A stretch of DNA of 64,000 nt, from assembly GCA_032718865.1 (NCBI GenBank), contig JALUTQ010000009.1, positions 124,001 through 188,000 on the forward strand. Reading direction: 5' to 3'. The notes beneath the pieces are model-generated. The model worked only from the letters and a program-made list of their open reading frames with translations, was not told where the DNA came from and made no database searches. Both the position numbers and the translations under genes were made by a program. The stretch comes from Tilletia caries (Eukaryota; Basidiomycota; Exobasidiomycetes; Tilletiales; Tilletiaceae). Shown one piece after another: positions 42,557-57,014 of this stretch (positions are counted from its first letter, which is position 1; every line of letters starts with the position of its first letter).

Positions 42557-43279
42557 CGCGGCGGTGGAAGGAGACGAAGACGCTGAATTGCTGATGTTGA
42601 GGAACTGGATGAAGTTGTCAAGGAATGGGAGGAAGTCTTCAACTGCGCTTCAGTGACAAACGGAAGGAGGTGTGGTGCGTGAAGTGGTCAAGATGATCGT
42701 GGTCTTGGATGGGAGGAGGGAAGGAAATGAAAGGATTCAAAAGATCTACAGGTCCGTCTCATCAATAATCGTGTCGAGTGCAACGCTGCCACCCTCTCTC
42801 ACCTGAACGCCTACATAGCTTGAACGCCTACACAGCTCGACACAAGTGCCGTTTGGCTTACAGGGAGAGTATAGACGTTCATGAACGAGATGTCCCAGCC
42901 AGAAATCTCTCAGCTGGAGAACGTTCTGTGACCTTGACTCCGAACGACACAGACGGTGCATGTCTCCACCTCATCGCCCTGCACCCATAGGGCATGTAAG
43001 GACTCACTACTCACTCATAGACGTTCGCAGAGGAAGAGGTAAGCACACCGGGTAGAAGATGAAGGTAATGCTGGGTGACCTTGATTTGAAATTATGATCG
43101 AAAGCTATGGGGAAAGGCACGGGAAGAAGAACAAAAAAAAACACAAGGGAAGAACGTTACGTGTAGCTGATGAGAAGATGGGGGTGGTTGAGGAGATGTG
43201 AGTTGATCTCTCTCTCAACAAAATGGGGCGGTGAAGTGACTTTGTACAAGAAGATGGAGAGAGAGGGTATGAAAGACCA
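42557..43279. other. Intergenic region
   Basis: Between the start of the F-box gene and the end of the H+-ATPase gene no reading frame looks protein-like. A short direct repeat of GAACGCCTACA occurs near 42805-42833. An A-rich run lies near 43132-43143. Confidence 0.55.
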
Positions 43280-46200
43280 TCACTGCGCACGAGAGAGTCT
43301 CCGGGACGCCTCCTGTGCCTGCGCAGAGCTGAACCGACGAAGTTCGGCATCCGAAACAGCAATCTTCTTGCGGCCAAGTCCGAGCCGGCGTTGAGCCTTC
43401 TTGAAGAAGCCAGCAGGGGCGCCGTAGAACGACTCGCCGATGGTGCTCGTCCGTTGCAGGTACTCGATGTTCTCCTTCGGCTTGGACTCCTTCTGGAAGG
43501 TCTCGAGCAGGAAGCGGACGCCGAACTTGACAAAGTCGAGGGGGAAGTACGAGATGATGTTGAAGATCCAGATGGTCAAGCACCAGCCACTGTAGAAGGT
43601 TCGGATGAGTATGTCAGTGTTGAGTCCAAGATCGGAGGCATCAGAGAACGGGAAAAACCAACCCGCTTATAGGCTTGATGCCAGTGAAAGGCCAGTCAGC
43701 GTAGCATGCCAAAACAGATGCTACGACCTGTGCGATCACGAAGGCACCCATCAGCGCCACGCTCGGTCGGTCCAGCCACGAGAATCCTCGGGACCGGGTA
43801 ACGAAGATCAAAGCCTGAGCAGCAATAGCCGTCTGCAGGTACACAGCCGAGTGCAGCTCGCCCTGGTTGACGTTGTCCTTGTACGAAGGAAGCCCAAACT
43901 TGTCCTCGAAGAAGTTGGTCTTCCAGATCAGCGCGAAGAAGACGACGGTCTGGGCGGTCAGGTACAGGCCGAAGGCGGTAGCGTAGGCGAAAATTTCCGA
44001 GAGACGCCACGAGTCCGGCTTGGGCGAGGGCTTTGCGCGGTCCTTGGAGATGAGCAGGAGCAGACCGTCGTTGAGGCAGGCGAGGATCAGGCACAGGAAG
44101 GGAGGGAAGCTGAACTTGAAGGCGGCCGTGAGGATGAAGAAGCCGGCTGTGATCCTGATGGTGATGGCACACGCGTACATCGAGTAATTCCGCATGCGTT
44201 GGAAGATAATCCGAGAGTGGATGATCGCCTCAACGATAGTCGAAAGACCAGGCTCCGTGAGGACAATGTCGGCAGCACTCCGAGCAGCGTCCGTAGCACC
44301 CTCGACAGCGACACCACAGTTCGCCCTTGCGAGAGCAGGAGCGTCGTTGGCGCCGTCACCAGTCATGGCCGTAAGATGTCCGAGTCCCTGAAGCATCTTG
44401 ACGAGCGCAAACTTGTCCTCGGGGAACACACCTGCCCAACCGTCGGACTCGAGGACCATCTGCTCCAGGTTGGCGTAGGGAAGTCCAGCGGGAACCTTGC
44501 CCTCACGGAGAACCTTGGCACCGAACATGTTGTCACCCAGACCCAATCGGCGACCGGTCTCCTTGGCGATGGCGAGTTGGTCACCGGTGATCATCTTGAC
44601 GCTGACGCCCATAGCTTGTGCGGCATCGAGGGTAGCCTTGGTGTCCGAGCGCGGGGGGTCAAAGATGGAAAGCAGGCCAATGAGCTCAAAGCCAGATCCT
44701 TCGGCTTCCTTGTCGCCGGAGGGAACCTCTTCGAATGCAACAGCAAGAGCACGGAGACCACGCATGGCGAACTCCTCGACATCGGCTTCGAGACGACGGC
44801 TGACCTCCTCCGTCTTGTTGAGGGTGCACAGGTTGAGGATGACGGGTGACATTCCCTTGGTGACACGGTACATCTTGTTGGTTTCGGTCTCGACGTAGGT
44901 GACTTGGGTACGCTTGGTGGAAGGGTCGAAAGGCTGGAAGTCGACAACTCGGATACCGGCACGGGCCTCTGCAGGGCTGTTCAGGGTGCCGACAACACAA
45001 GAGTCAATGGCATCGGCGTTCTCCGTTCGGGATGCGTACGCAGAGAGCAGGATGATCTGGTCCTTGGTGAACTTGGAGTAGAGCTTGATGGTTTCCCGGT
45101 CGATGGTGAGCTTGTTGGTCGTGAGAGTACCAGTCTTGTCTGAGCACAAGATGGTGACGGCAGCGAGCTCTTCGATGGCAGTGATACGGGTAACGATAGC
45201 CTTGTGCTTAGCCAATTGCTGAGCTCCGACGGCGAGAGTGACCGAGAGGACAGTAGGCATGGCAATGGGGATACCACCGATAAGCAGGACGAGGACGTTG
45301 TCGATACCTTCCCGGTAGCTGAGTCCGTGGACGGCCCACTGGACGATCATGATGGCAACGACGAAGATAGCGATGGAAGACAGACAGAAGAGACCGATCC
45401 GGGCAAGAACCTTTTGCAAGTGTCCCGCCTCGTCGTTGTCCTCGCCGACCAAGGTGGCAGCGCGACCGAAGAAGGTGTTGGGACCGGTAGCGATGACAAG
45501 AGCCTCGGCCTCACCAGCCTTGCAGGTGGAACCACTGAAGCAGGTGTCTCCCTCGCGTTTCCTGACGGGGAGCGACTCTCCGGTGAGGGCAGCCTGGTCC
45601 ATCTGAACGTTTAGCGCTTCGAAAAGTCGGCAGTCGGCAGCGCAGATGTCTCCAATCTTGAAGGCGATAATGTCACCGGGTACGAGCTCGGCCGAGTCCA
45701 TCTCGAGCCATTCGCCATTCCGCTTGCACTTGGCCTTGGGGGCGAGTGAGTCCATGAGGGCAGCGACGGCCTTGCCGGCCTGACGCTCCTCGACGAAACC
45801 GACTGTAGCGTTGGCCAAGAGGAGGAGGACGATACCGAGGAAGTCCGGCCAGTCAGGGGCACGTCCTCCGCCATTGCTGAGTGCGATAGCCACTGATTCG
45901 AGGAAGAGACGACAATATAACAGAACAGAAATGTTAGTCATTGCCGTCCTGGACCGTGCCAGCACGTCTGCGATGCTCACCAAGCGCGGCTGCCTCCATG
46001 ACCCAGCACAACGGGCTGTTGAGATGGGCCAGGAAGGCAAGGATGGGGTTGATCTTGGGGCTCTCGAGGGCATTCTTGCCAAAGAGCTCGAGACGGCGGT
46101 TGACCTCCTCGGTGTTGAGACCAGCGTCGCTGGCGCGGAGGAGGGCGAAGCAGTCTTCGAGTTGGACGGTCTCTATGTCGACCTTGTCCTTGTTGTATAG

Positions 46201-46385
46201 GTCCTCGACGCGGAGCTCGAGGGTGCTGTGGGTTGGGTGGGAAGGATAGGGGGTCTGTCAGCTCTCAGGGGCTGGGGAGAGAATAGGAGGGAGAGGGACA
46301 CTCACTTCATGTCAATCACGACATCTTGGCCGTCTGGCGTGGTTGCTGGCGCCTGCGCCTTGCTGATTGAGCCCTTCTCAGACAT
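43280..46385 (-). CDS. PMA1: Plasma-membrane H+-ATPase (P3A type)
   Basis: Four exons (46385-46306, 46225-45981, 45892-43663, 43589-43280) join to 954 residues. Diagnostic elements are the TGES loop (LTGESLPVRK), the phosphorylation site CSDKTGTLTTNKL (Asp about 360), MITGDQLAIAKETGRRLGLG, and the hinge MTGDGANDAPALARA. The membrane part has about ten helices. GGIPIAMPTVLSVTLAVGA in the fourth helix is typical of P3A proton pumps. The enzyme exports H+ with ATP and drives nutrient uptake. The C-terminal tail ends in Ser-Arg-Ala-Gln after a helical Arg/Ala/Ser-rich stretch and may be the autoinhibitory domain. The donor of the last intron is a weak GTTGGT. The gene is preceded by 3.5 kb with no other gene. 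Confidence 0.96.
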
Positions 46386-49300
46386 ACTGGTGAAAGAGGA
46401 GAGGGAGGGGGCCGTCTAGATGGGAGAAAGTGGGTGAGAGGGAGAGGAAGGAAGGAAGGAGTGGGCGGAGCCCAGGGGTTTTATAGCTGTTGGAATAAGG
46501 TAAGAGAGTGTGGGTGCCGGGTTGGAGGAACTTCCGAAATGAGACGGCTGGATTGGTTTGACCTTTGGCGCTTGGGTCCCGACGAGGTTTGAGGAGAGCC
46601 GTGCTACAAAGTGAAGAGAAAAGGAGGTCGATGCCGTGACTTTTTCAGCTCTAGACTGAGATAAATGAGAGGAGGGTGGGAGAAGGTTGGACCGGTATCA
46701 ATGTCCAGCAGTCCTCCCAGTACGCCCTTATATATGAGGCCGGGAAATGCAAGGGAGGAAATTCCTTCCTCCTCTGCGCGGCGCCAAGACTTCCCAACTT
46801 GGACAGCACTCACGGTATGGGTGGTATGCTGGGTGCGACTCCCGACTTGGCCAGAGGGGTCTGGAAAAAGGCCGAGGTAGGGCTGGCGCTTGTGCCTAAT
46901 CTGAGATCTGAGACATTGTGCAAAGGCGATCCAGCATCCAGGTCTTGGTAAGATTTGTTCCACCTGTGGCTGAGCCTCACTCGCAATCTAACCGAACTCA
47001 CCCGGAAATCGATATGCAAAAAGACTTGGACCGGGATGCTGGAGGCCTGGATGGAATGAGGTGATGGAGAGAGGGCAAGAGCGATGGAAGAGGAGAGAGA
47101 GCGGGAATAGCGACAGGCGAGCTTGGCACAGGCAAACTATCCTGGTGTCAGAAGTAGTAAAACCAAAAGTTGAGCAGTGGAATCTCTTCGCTATGCCAGC
47201 TGCTGGACAACAGGGACTGAGGCCTGAGGGACCCCGGTCCCCGAGTGCCTGTCATGTGGGATGAGTACCAAGGCACTAGATAAAGAAAAATACCCGCCAA
47301 GCTCATTCACCTGCTTTGGTCGGCGTGCGGTTGATAGGCGCCCCTGTGTGTGTGTCTGTGTGTGTGATAATTGGACAGCGACGGGCCGGGGCGAAATTCG
47401 GTGTGTCCAGCGTGCGGGCAGGAGACCAGGGGCGGCCAGACCGGCGGCAAACAGCCAACAAGAGCAACAGCAAATAGCAGGAGCACGCAGACCCGCACTG
47501 GGCGCTGGACGCCGGTCGCTGTGCCCCTGAGTCCTGACTCAGTGTGAGAGAGGAGGCTGCGGCTGGAGGAAGGGGCTCGAGGTCGGTCGTTGAGGCGCAA
47601 CCGGACGAGGCCGAAGGGTCTCATGAACTTGAGAGTAGGGGTCTGGGCGAGGAACACACCACCACCACCACTTTGAGGAATTTGTTCCTGGGACGGACGA
47701 TCATTTTGCAATCTAGTGACCGTTTTCGGCCAACGCCCAACCCACATCTCACAAGAACACGCTGCTGGGCTGCCTGAGAAGGCCGCAGACCGGATATACA
47801 GGATAGCAACTGCAACGGACGGAACCGGGGGCCTTGCTTGGGGGAACCCAGCATCGTCCTTGACACCTTCTCGATGACAATTGACAATTGACATTGGACA
47901 GACCCCAGTTGGCCCAGATGGGACATGGGTATGGGGTGCGCGATGCAGCCAGCAGCACCAGCTTACTGCCTGCCTTTCTTGGCTCATAGAGAGGGACCGA
48001 GAGTTACCAAGGGTGGGTGAAGGGCAAGGCGCGGGTCTGGGCCTATCTATGTACGTAATCTTCTCATGATTAATTCGTGCTCCCAGAAACCACACCACTT
48101 GGCGTGTTGAGCGTTGAGTGTTGACGACAAAAAATCACGCAGAGTCTCTCGCTTCATCGTACGTCCGCATGGGGACCGAGACGGAAGCGCGACAGGCCCG
48201 CAGGCCGCATTATTTCGAGATGAGCCTTGGCCCGCTTAATGGGGGTTCTTCCCGGCGGTTCTGATTTTAATTTTGGGAGAGGAAAACGCTTGGGTGTCGA
48301 CTGTCGTGCTATTTCCTTCGTTCCCTTCCGTTGCCTCCAACCCAGCCTTGGCCCTTGGCACTTTGGCAGACTCGTCTTGACGTCTTAACCCTTCTCTTGG
48401 ACCCGCTGCCGATGCTGCCCTCCCACCACATCCGCCCGTCTCACCCTCCCACACCGCAGTCTCAGTTCGGACCGGATCACCTGGAATGGAAGAAGGGTTT
48501 GCACATATAGTGATGGGGAGAGAACACGGCCAACGGAGCCTGCCTCTGCTGTCGATAGGGGGACAAGATTAGATCAACACACGCAGCTTTTTAGCGCCTT
48601 GGATTTTGGAAGCGAATCTTGCCAAGAGAAATGATCTGCAAATTGAGCGAAGGAAAGTGAGGCGCAACCTTCTCATCTGGAGCAGATCCCGCCTTCTCGG
48701 AGCGACAACAGGTCAACAGCACTCGCCTTCACCTTGGTTCTTGGTCGTTGGCCCTTGGGTGATTGGGTCATCTGGTCAAGCGTGACATCGTGACAGGGAA
48801 AGGAGACGCCTCGATCGCTCAGACCGGTTCTCAGCCAGACTGCAATGAAGTCTACCCCCCCCCCCCCCTTCTCAGTCGCACCCAGCGGGAACGAGACAGC
48901 TCTCACCTATACGAGCTCCAGAGAGTCTCGGGCACCGGATAAGTGCCATGCACCAGTGGCACGGCGTCGAGACGGGGCAAGATGCGCAACGGCGTGAATC
49001 GATGAGATCAATGGCAGAGTCCACCATAAGAGCTCACGGCGACGGCGTGAAGGGCAGAGGTACCGATTTAGGGGAGACGACCGACGACCGACGGCGAAAC
49101 GGTGCACACGGCCAAAGTATACCCGTAACCCGCTCGAGAAGCGAACGAAGGGCAAAACCACAACGACGGGGCGATGACAAAAAAGCCAGGCCTGACTCGG
49201 AAGGCGGGAACGCAACGAGGCGCGCGCGTTGAACCCGTACATACGATGGGCTGGACCAAAAAAATTCGGAAGATTCAGCGAGAGCGACGTCCCCCACGGG

Positions 49301-49888
49301 GCCCAGGGACCGTAAGTCCATGGGGGGCCGGCTGCGTGGGAGGAGAAGCTGTCCGCCGGGCGGTCGGGCTTCGCGTCTTCGCTCGCTCGCTCGATCTCTT
49401 TCGTCGGTCCGTCCTCTGACCTGTGTTTCAAGCTGAGTAGGGAAGAAGAAGAAGGGGGCCAAGGGAAAGGAGTCAGCAGGCACCGTGGTGTTCTTCCACC
49501 CCCACCCGTCCCGTCCCTAACCCCGAACATGACTTCAGCTCTGCGTTCCGTTCCGCCGTCTCCAGGCCGAAGCCCGTCGATACTGTAAACGATTCGATTG
49601 TATGAGAAGTGATGGGATAGAGAGTTCTAAGGTCAACTTGAATGAATTGGGGGGGGGGGGGGGTTAGGGTTTGGAAAATGGGGAACGAGAAGCTGAAGAA
49701 GAAGCGTTTGATTGGTGTGAACGACGGCGACGACGAGGGCCGCGGTGGCGTTAGTAATTATTGTTCCTTCTTGGAAGGCTGGACTGGAGGAGGTCGTTGA
49801 TAAGGTAACGAAGGGCAGGACCGGATGCGAGGTATGTATCCCGCAGACTGCGGCCGCCGTGACCTCCTTCCTACTTGCAAACGCCAAT
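46386..49888. other. Long gene-free region upstream of the H+-ATPase
   Basis: About 3.5 kb between the H+-ATPase start and the phosphoglucomutase end shows no supported gene on either strand. Minus-strand frames at 47307-48098 and 48907-49530 have no domain and mixed composition. Homopolymer runs occur: C at about 48858-48869 and G at about 49651-49664. The size and position suggest a large upstream regulatory region for the highly expressed pump gene, but no specific site is claimed. A non-coding RNA cannot be excluded. Confidence 0.5.
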
Positions 49889-51817
<1,929 letters not shown>

Positions 51818-52183
51818 GCTTGCTGAGTGAGGTGACGGGGAGGGAGGAAGAGATGGTGGTGAGCAAGAAGCACGGAGGGGTGAGGGTGGTCCGTGTACGA
51901 GTACCAAGGCAAGCGAGTGAGTGAGTGGGCACGGATTCGGTACGTCATTACTCAGGCCTTCGGAGGACCACCACGGGAAACCCTACAGAACAACGCATCT
52001 TCGTCACGGTAGAGAAGTTGTAGACCAGCTCCAGGCCTACACGCTCCAGCTTTCTCTCCTGCATTTCGTCCACTCCTGGGCGAGTGGGTGAGAACGATGG
52101 TGAGAAGTGGGCTTCCAGAGTGAAGCGTGAAGGGGGAAGGGAGAAAGGCTCCGAGCGGGATTATGTAATCGGCCCAACGACAG
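51818..52183. promoter_or_regulatory. Divergent upstream region of phosphoglucomutase and capping enzyme
   Basis: These 366 bp separate the two start codons and must contain both promoters. CT-rich sequence lies on the phosphoglucomutase side. A short (AGTG)n run lies near 51913-51927. No canonical TATA box was noted. Confidence 0.55.
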
Positions 52184-54353
52184 ATGAGCTCGACGGCGCC
52201 AACAACGACAGCGACAGCGATGGCAGCAGCAGCAGCAGCAGCAGGCCCACACGGCAGCGCGAGCGCGAGCGGGATGCAGCCCCTCGTGCCCGACATCCCC
52301 GGCGAGCTCGTGATCAACCCATACTACCGCGACTCCCTCCGCGCACAGGTCGCCCAGATGTGCAACCTTCCCAAGACACACCACCGCTTCGTCGGCGCAC
52401 AACCGGTCTCCTTCGAAAAGGCATCCCTCGACCTCCTCCGCTCAGAGGACTACTGGGTCTGCGAGAAGTCCGACGGACAGCGCGTCCTCGTCCTCGTCAC
52501 CGTCAACGAGCAGATGAAGAGGCAGGAAGTCTTCCTCATTGATCGAAAGAATGATTTTCGCTTTATCGATAACCTCAAGTTCCCCTCCCATAAGCCCGAC
52601 GAGCTCCATACCCACTGCTTGCTCGATGCCGAACTCGTCCTCGACCTCGACAGCAACACTGGCAAGGTACGTATTCGTATTTTCGACGGGGAGATCCTGC
52701 CCTCACAATACATATACTTACTGCGCCTAATTCAACAGCACCACCTTGTCCTCCTCCTCTTCGACTGCATCGTCCTCGACGGAGAGAACCTATCATCCAG
52801 ACCACTCCTCAAGCGGTATGGCGTGAGTACACATCCTAATTGCTGCTCCCCTCTAACCCTTGCTCAGTCTGACACGTCCGTCATCTCATCCCGCAGAGAT
52901 TACAACAGTTCTTCTACGCTCCGTATCAAAAATACTGCATGAAGAACGAAGACTTCCGGAGAAGACAGCCATTCCAGTGCGTACGCCTACCCATCCATTC
53001 CTCTTCTTTTCTGAAATCTTGACACCCCACCCTCCCCTCCGCAGAATCCAAGTCAAGAAGATGGAGCTCTCCTACGGCGTCGTCGACGTCCTCCGGAATC
53101 ACATCCCAAATCTCAAACACGGCAACGACGGCCTCATCTTCACCTGCGCAAACGATCCATACGTCTTCGGCACCGACAAGAAGATGTGAGAATCCCTTTC
53201 CCCCCTCCCTCCCTCCCTCACGCACAACTTGCCCTCCTGCGCTCTTCAGATGAGAAAAAAAACCTGACCCATTCCTCCCCCCGCATAGTCTCAAATGGAA
53301 GCCACCCTCCGAAAACTCGATCGACTTCCGAGTACGACTGCGTTTCCCTCCCGATTTAGAACTCGACCCTTCGGCGACCACTCCGGACTACTTCGCAAAA
53401 CCCTTCTTCCTCCTTGAGCAACACATGGGTTCCGACGGCCGCCGGAACGGAGGGGAGGAGTACGAGTTCTTCGATTGGATGGAGATGGAAGATGATGAAT
53501 GGGAGGAGTGAGTTTGTCCTTATTTCCTGCACCACAGCGAGAGAACCCTCCTGCTGAACTTCCTTTCTAAACAGATTCAAGCGGACAGGCGAACAGCTCG
53601 ACGACCGGATCGTCGAAGTCGTCTGGGAGACCACATACCCACCCGAACCGAGCACGAATGGTCACCACCCCGGGCCCCAACATAACGGGGCAGCAGCAGC
53701 GGCGGCATCGGCGCAGCAGCAGGGCAGACGGAGACATCCGCCCCGGTGGAAGTTCAAGCGGATCCGGGACGACAAGAAGGATGGGAATCATCATACGATC
53801 GTGCGCAAGATTTTGGGCAGTATTGAGGATGGTGTCGAGGAGGAGGAGGTGAGTTTTCTTTTTTTTAACCAAGTTCCCTGCCCAATCTGCACCGCGAGAA
53901 TGATGGAGAGGGACTGAAACCCCTGTCTCTCTCTCTCCCTCCTTTCTTCTCTGCTAGCTCGTCGCAGCTCAGGCCTCCATCAAGGCCGCATGGAAGACCC
54001 CCGAACGAGCAAAATTACGAGAGATGGCCTCTGTCACGACTACAACAGCAGCAACCCCCACACCGTCGATGTCCAACAACAATCATAACTACAACGCCAA
54101 CCCAGCACAACAGCCCCCACACGGCCGCACCGTCTCCCGGACGCACAGTCTCAATAATGGAGCGGGGGACGATCCGAGGTTAGGACCTGGTGGAGCAGGA
54201 GGTGGAGGAAGTAATGGAGGGGCAGGGGCAGGGGTAGGGGTACCGCCTCCTGCGGAACATCCGTGCCCGATGAAGAGACCGGGCCCACCGCCGCCCCTCC
54301 GGCTGGGCACGCGCGGCGTACCGCCTATGATGGCGGAGGTTAGGAGACGCTGA
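52184..54353 (+). CDS. CEG1: mRNA capping enzyme, guanylyltransferase subunit
   Basis: Seven exons (52184-52666, 52739-52822, 52897-52976, 53045-53185, 53289-53507, 53575-53848, 53958-54353) join to 558 residues. After an Ala/Ser-rich start, the nucleotidyltransferase domain carries motif I EKSDGQR (Lys95 takes the GMP). Then come FLIDRKNDF, LLDAELVLD, LLFDCIVLDGE, HGNDGLIFT, LKWKPP and, in the OB fold, DDRIVEVVWE. These are the guanylyltransferase motifs in the usual order. The enzyme adds GMP to the 5' end of nascent mRNA in the nucleus. There is no triphosphatase domain, as expected for fungal enzymes, which use a separate partner. The C-terminal 130 residues are a Gly/Asn/Pro-rich tail beyond the conserved part. 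Confidence 0.94.
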
Positions 54354-54685
54354 CACCTCCACGAGAAGGTCCGGGGATATGTATACGTACGTACAAGCTT
54401 TTGCCCCCTTCCCTCCCTCCTCTCAGGTCTTCCTTCCCTTCCCTTCCCTCTTTCCCCTTCCTCACCTTTGTACTCCCCTGCATCTCAAAAATCTTCAAAC
54501 GCAAATTCAAGAAAAGGGCCATCCATCTCATTCGACTGCTCCCCGCCCTCACTGAGAGCGCAGCCATGACCAACCCCCGCGCCCTCACAAGCAATCAAAC
54601 CGAAGGAAGGGAAAATGAAGGGAAGAGCTGCGCAAACAGCGTACTTTTTTCTTTTGGGAACGGGTACGGGGGCCGCCGGGGAGGG
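54354..54685. other. 3' flank of the capping enzyme gene
   Basis: Pyrimidine-rich (CCCTT)n-like sequence lies at about 54404-54475. No gene is seen. Confidence 0.55.
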
Positions 54686-55601
54686 TACAGAATTTTACAG
54701 TCAGGGTTTTACAGTGCGGCGGTAAAAGTTGTGAGACTCCCTGTAAAATTCAGCTCAAGCCTATGGTGGCCCTGAGTTTTACAGTGCTACCCCCCGTTTT
54801 ACAGCGAGTCCTTTACAGGGACTGTAAAATGGCTGTCATATCCGGTAAAAGTGCGCTGGACCTGGATAGACCCAGCAATTTTACAGCGTGACTTCCCACT
54901 TTTACAGCCTGATCTGTCCAATTGCGAGACTTGAGACTGATGGTCTTGATAAGCCAGACTCCGGTTTCCAGGACCTTTTTCTTGGCCCTCCTGCATCAAA
55001 ACAGCATGCGATAAAGAATGGAAAAAGAGCAGATGGGGCTCCTAGGCTTACCCAGCTCACTCCCGCTCTTTTTGTCCAGGTTTCTGAGCCATAGCCACTT
55101 ACATTGAGGGAGAGGTAATGGTGTGGGCATCCGTGGTCTCTACTCGGCCGGAAGTCTCAGCGTTCCGGCATTTGAGGAACTGAGGCCTTGATTAAACCAC
55201 TGAAATTATTTTAAGCGCCCGTGCGGTGGGGACTTTCGATTTTGATTCAGACCTTTACAGTGCCACGTGGTCTTCTCATAGTGCGGTAAAAGGGTCATCG
55301 TGCGGTAAAAATGAGGTTGCGGAAGCCGCTGTCTGGACTTTTACCGCATCGGGCCCTTTACAGCGGCGGTTAAAAGTTGCGAATATACTGTAAAATTCCG
55401 ATTCAACCAAGTGGGGCAGGACTTTTACCGCCGGGAGCCTTTACAGTGGCTGTAAGAATTGGCCCTGACTGTAAAAGTTGGCGTTCGTGCGGTAAAAACC
55501 CTCCGAGGCACTGTAAAATTCGCCTTCACCCTAACATGACCAAGACTTTTACAGCATGACTTTTACAGTACTGTAAAACCTCACTGTAAAATTCCGTAGT
55601 G
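54686..55601. mobile_element. Non-autonomous element with crowded TTTTACAG-type subterminal motifs
   Basis: About 25 copies of TTTTACAG or TTTTACCG (either strand, a few with one base changed) fall in two groups, 54692-54907 and 55253-55590, around a 345-bp core with none. The two ends are imperfect inverted repeats: GAATTTTACAGT...GGTTTTACAGT reads inward from both sides. The right end read inward begins CACTACGGAATTTTACAG, which resembles the CACTA (En/Spm) terminus; the left end lacks that exact start. No reading frame is supported. Transposase-binding motifs clustered near the ends are usual in CACTA and hAT elements. No clear target duplication was found, so the limits are approximate. 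Confidence 0.65.
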
Positions 55602-56304
55602 CCGGGGGAATTAGTCTAAGGGTGTGTTAACAGCTACGGGGGCAGGGCGAGGGAGGGGCGAAAAGGCGAAGGAAATGCGACACGAGACGGGGTGGGGAGA
55701 GATATACGCGGGAGCACGACGGAGCGAGGAGAGGGAAGGTGGGGGGAGCTGAGTGAAACGGAGCGAGAGCGAGAGAGAGGAGAAAGGACAGGAAGGCGAG
55801 GGGAGGAAAAAGGGACACTTTCTTTTGGTACAGAATAACGAGAAGAACGAGAAAAACCTGATCAGCGCCCACCTTAAGTACGGTTTCGCCAAAGCGTAAC
55901 GCGAAGAGGTGTGCGGGCGAGAAAAATACTTTGTACGAGGAAGTCGAGTGGATTTTTTTTTTTTGGGGGGGGGTTTGGGTTTTGGTTTGCGAAGGCTCGA
56001 AGGGGGACGTTTGCACTTTGCAGAACTGCGGTTTTGGCGTTTGGCGTTTGACGATGCGAGCGGATCGACTGGACTGGAGGAAGGAAGGAGGGGATGGGGG
56101 AAAATCTGTACAGAAGGAGAAAAAAAAGAATATAGGGAGGGAACCCCTTCAGAAGGGGCCGTACTTTTTTGTTGTTGTTCTTGTTGAGGGTTCGTCGACA
56201 ACCCAGGTGTGAGTTGAGGCCAGAAGGGGGAAATAAAGCCCTCAGCAGCGATTAGGGCGGGGCGTTCCGAGGGTCGCCGTCGTCGTCGTCGTCGTCGTTG
56301 TTCC
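55602..56304. other. Intergenic region between the repeat element and the kinase gene
   Basis: It lies downstream of the inositol kinase stop codon. Homopolymer runs occur (T then G near 55952-55974), with a (GTC)n run at 56276-56297. The 263-codon minus frame (55611-56402) overlaps the kinase end and has low-complexity composition, so it is not called. Confidence 0.5.
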
Positions 56305-56980
56305 CTACGTGGAGATGTATCCCTCACCCTCCCCATCCGGACCAAAGATATCATCAAAGATCTCCTTGCCCTCCACGCGAAGTTCCCCGATATCCAGCCC
56401 ATCCGCGACGCCTCCGCCGAGCGTCTTGGTCAGGTCCGAATCGATATCAGCGTCTCCGTCTGGATCTGTACCATCACCATCACCATCACCGTTGGTATGA
56501 CCAGCCGGGGTAGGAGGACGCAGATCGGCCGGGACGTCAATGTCACCACCATCATCACCACCCGCTAACCTCCTCGCCCGCTCGCGCTCCCAAATCTCCT
56601 CAAAGGAAGCAGCAAGGTTCTTCAACCCCCACAGATACCCATAATCAGGTCCATCCCGGTTCCTCGGCGGCAGACGTGCATACGGACGATCGTCCCCCGC
56701 TCCACCCCCCACATTACCATAACCATAGGCGGCATAGGCAGGGTCCGGGTTGTTGCTGTTGTTGTTATCGTCGTCGTCGTCGCCGGGGAAGATGAAGTCC
56801 GAGCCGGTGGTACAATGCGCAAAGTCGATGATCCGGATGTTAATCTCGCCCTTCAGTCGACGACGCTGTTTGGCCAGAGCGGCATGAAGCGCCGGGCCAC
56901 CCTGCGCCAAGGGACTCGGTTGACCACCACCACGTCGGGACGAAGCCTGCGAGCCCGAGAGTAGTAACGACGTCTCGGTC

Positions 56981-57014
<34 letters not shown>

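Noticed and set aside
43605..44849. 414-codon + open frame within the proton pump gene
   Set aside because: It is antisense to the strongly conserved ATPase coding sequence; the composition is typical of a codon-bias shadow.
47307..48098. 263-codon minus-strand open frame
   Set aside because: Mixed composition with no domain, signal or splice context; likely chance in GC-rich DNA.
48855..48870. Poly-C run
   Set aside because: A simple homopolymer with no associated structure; its length is prone to sequencing error.
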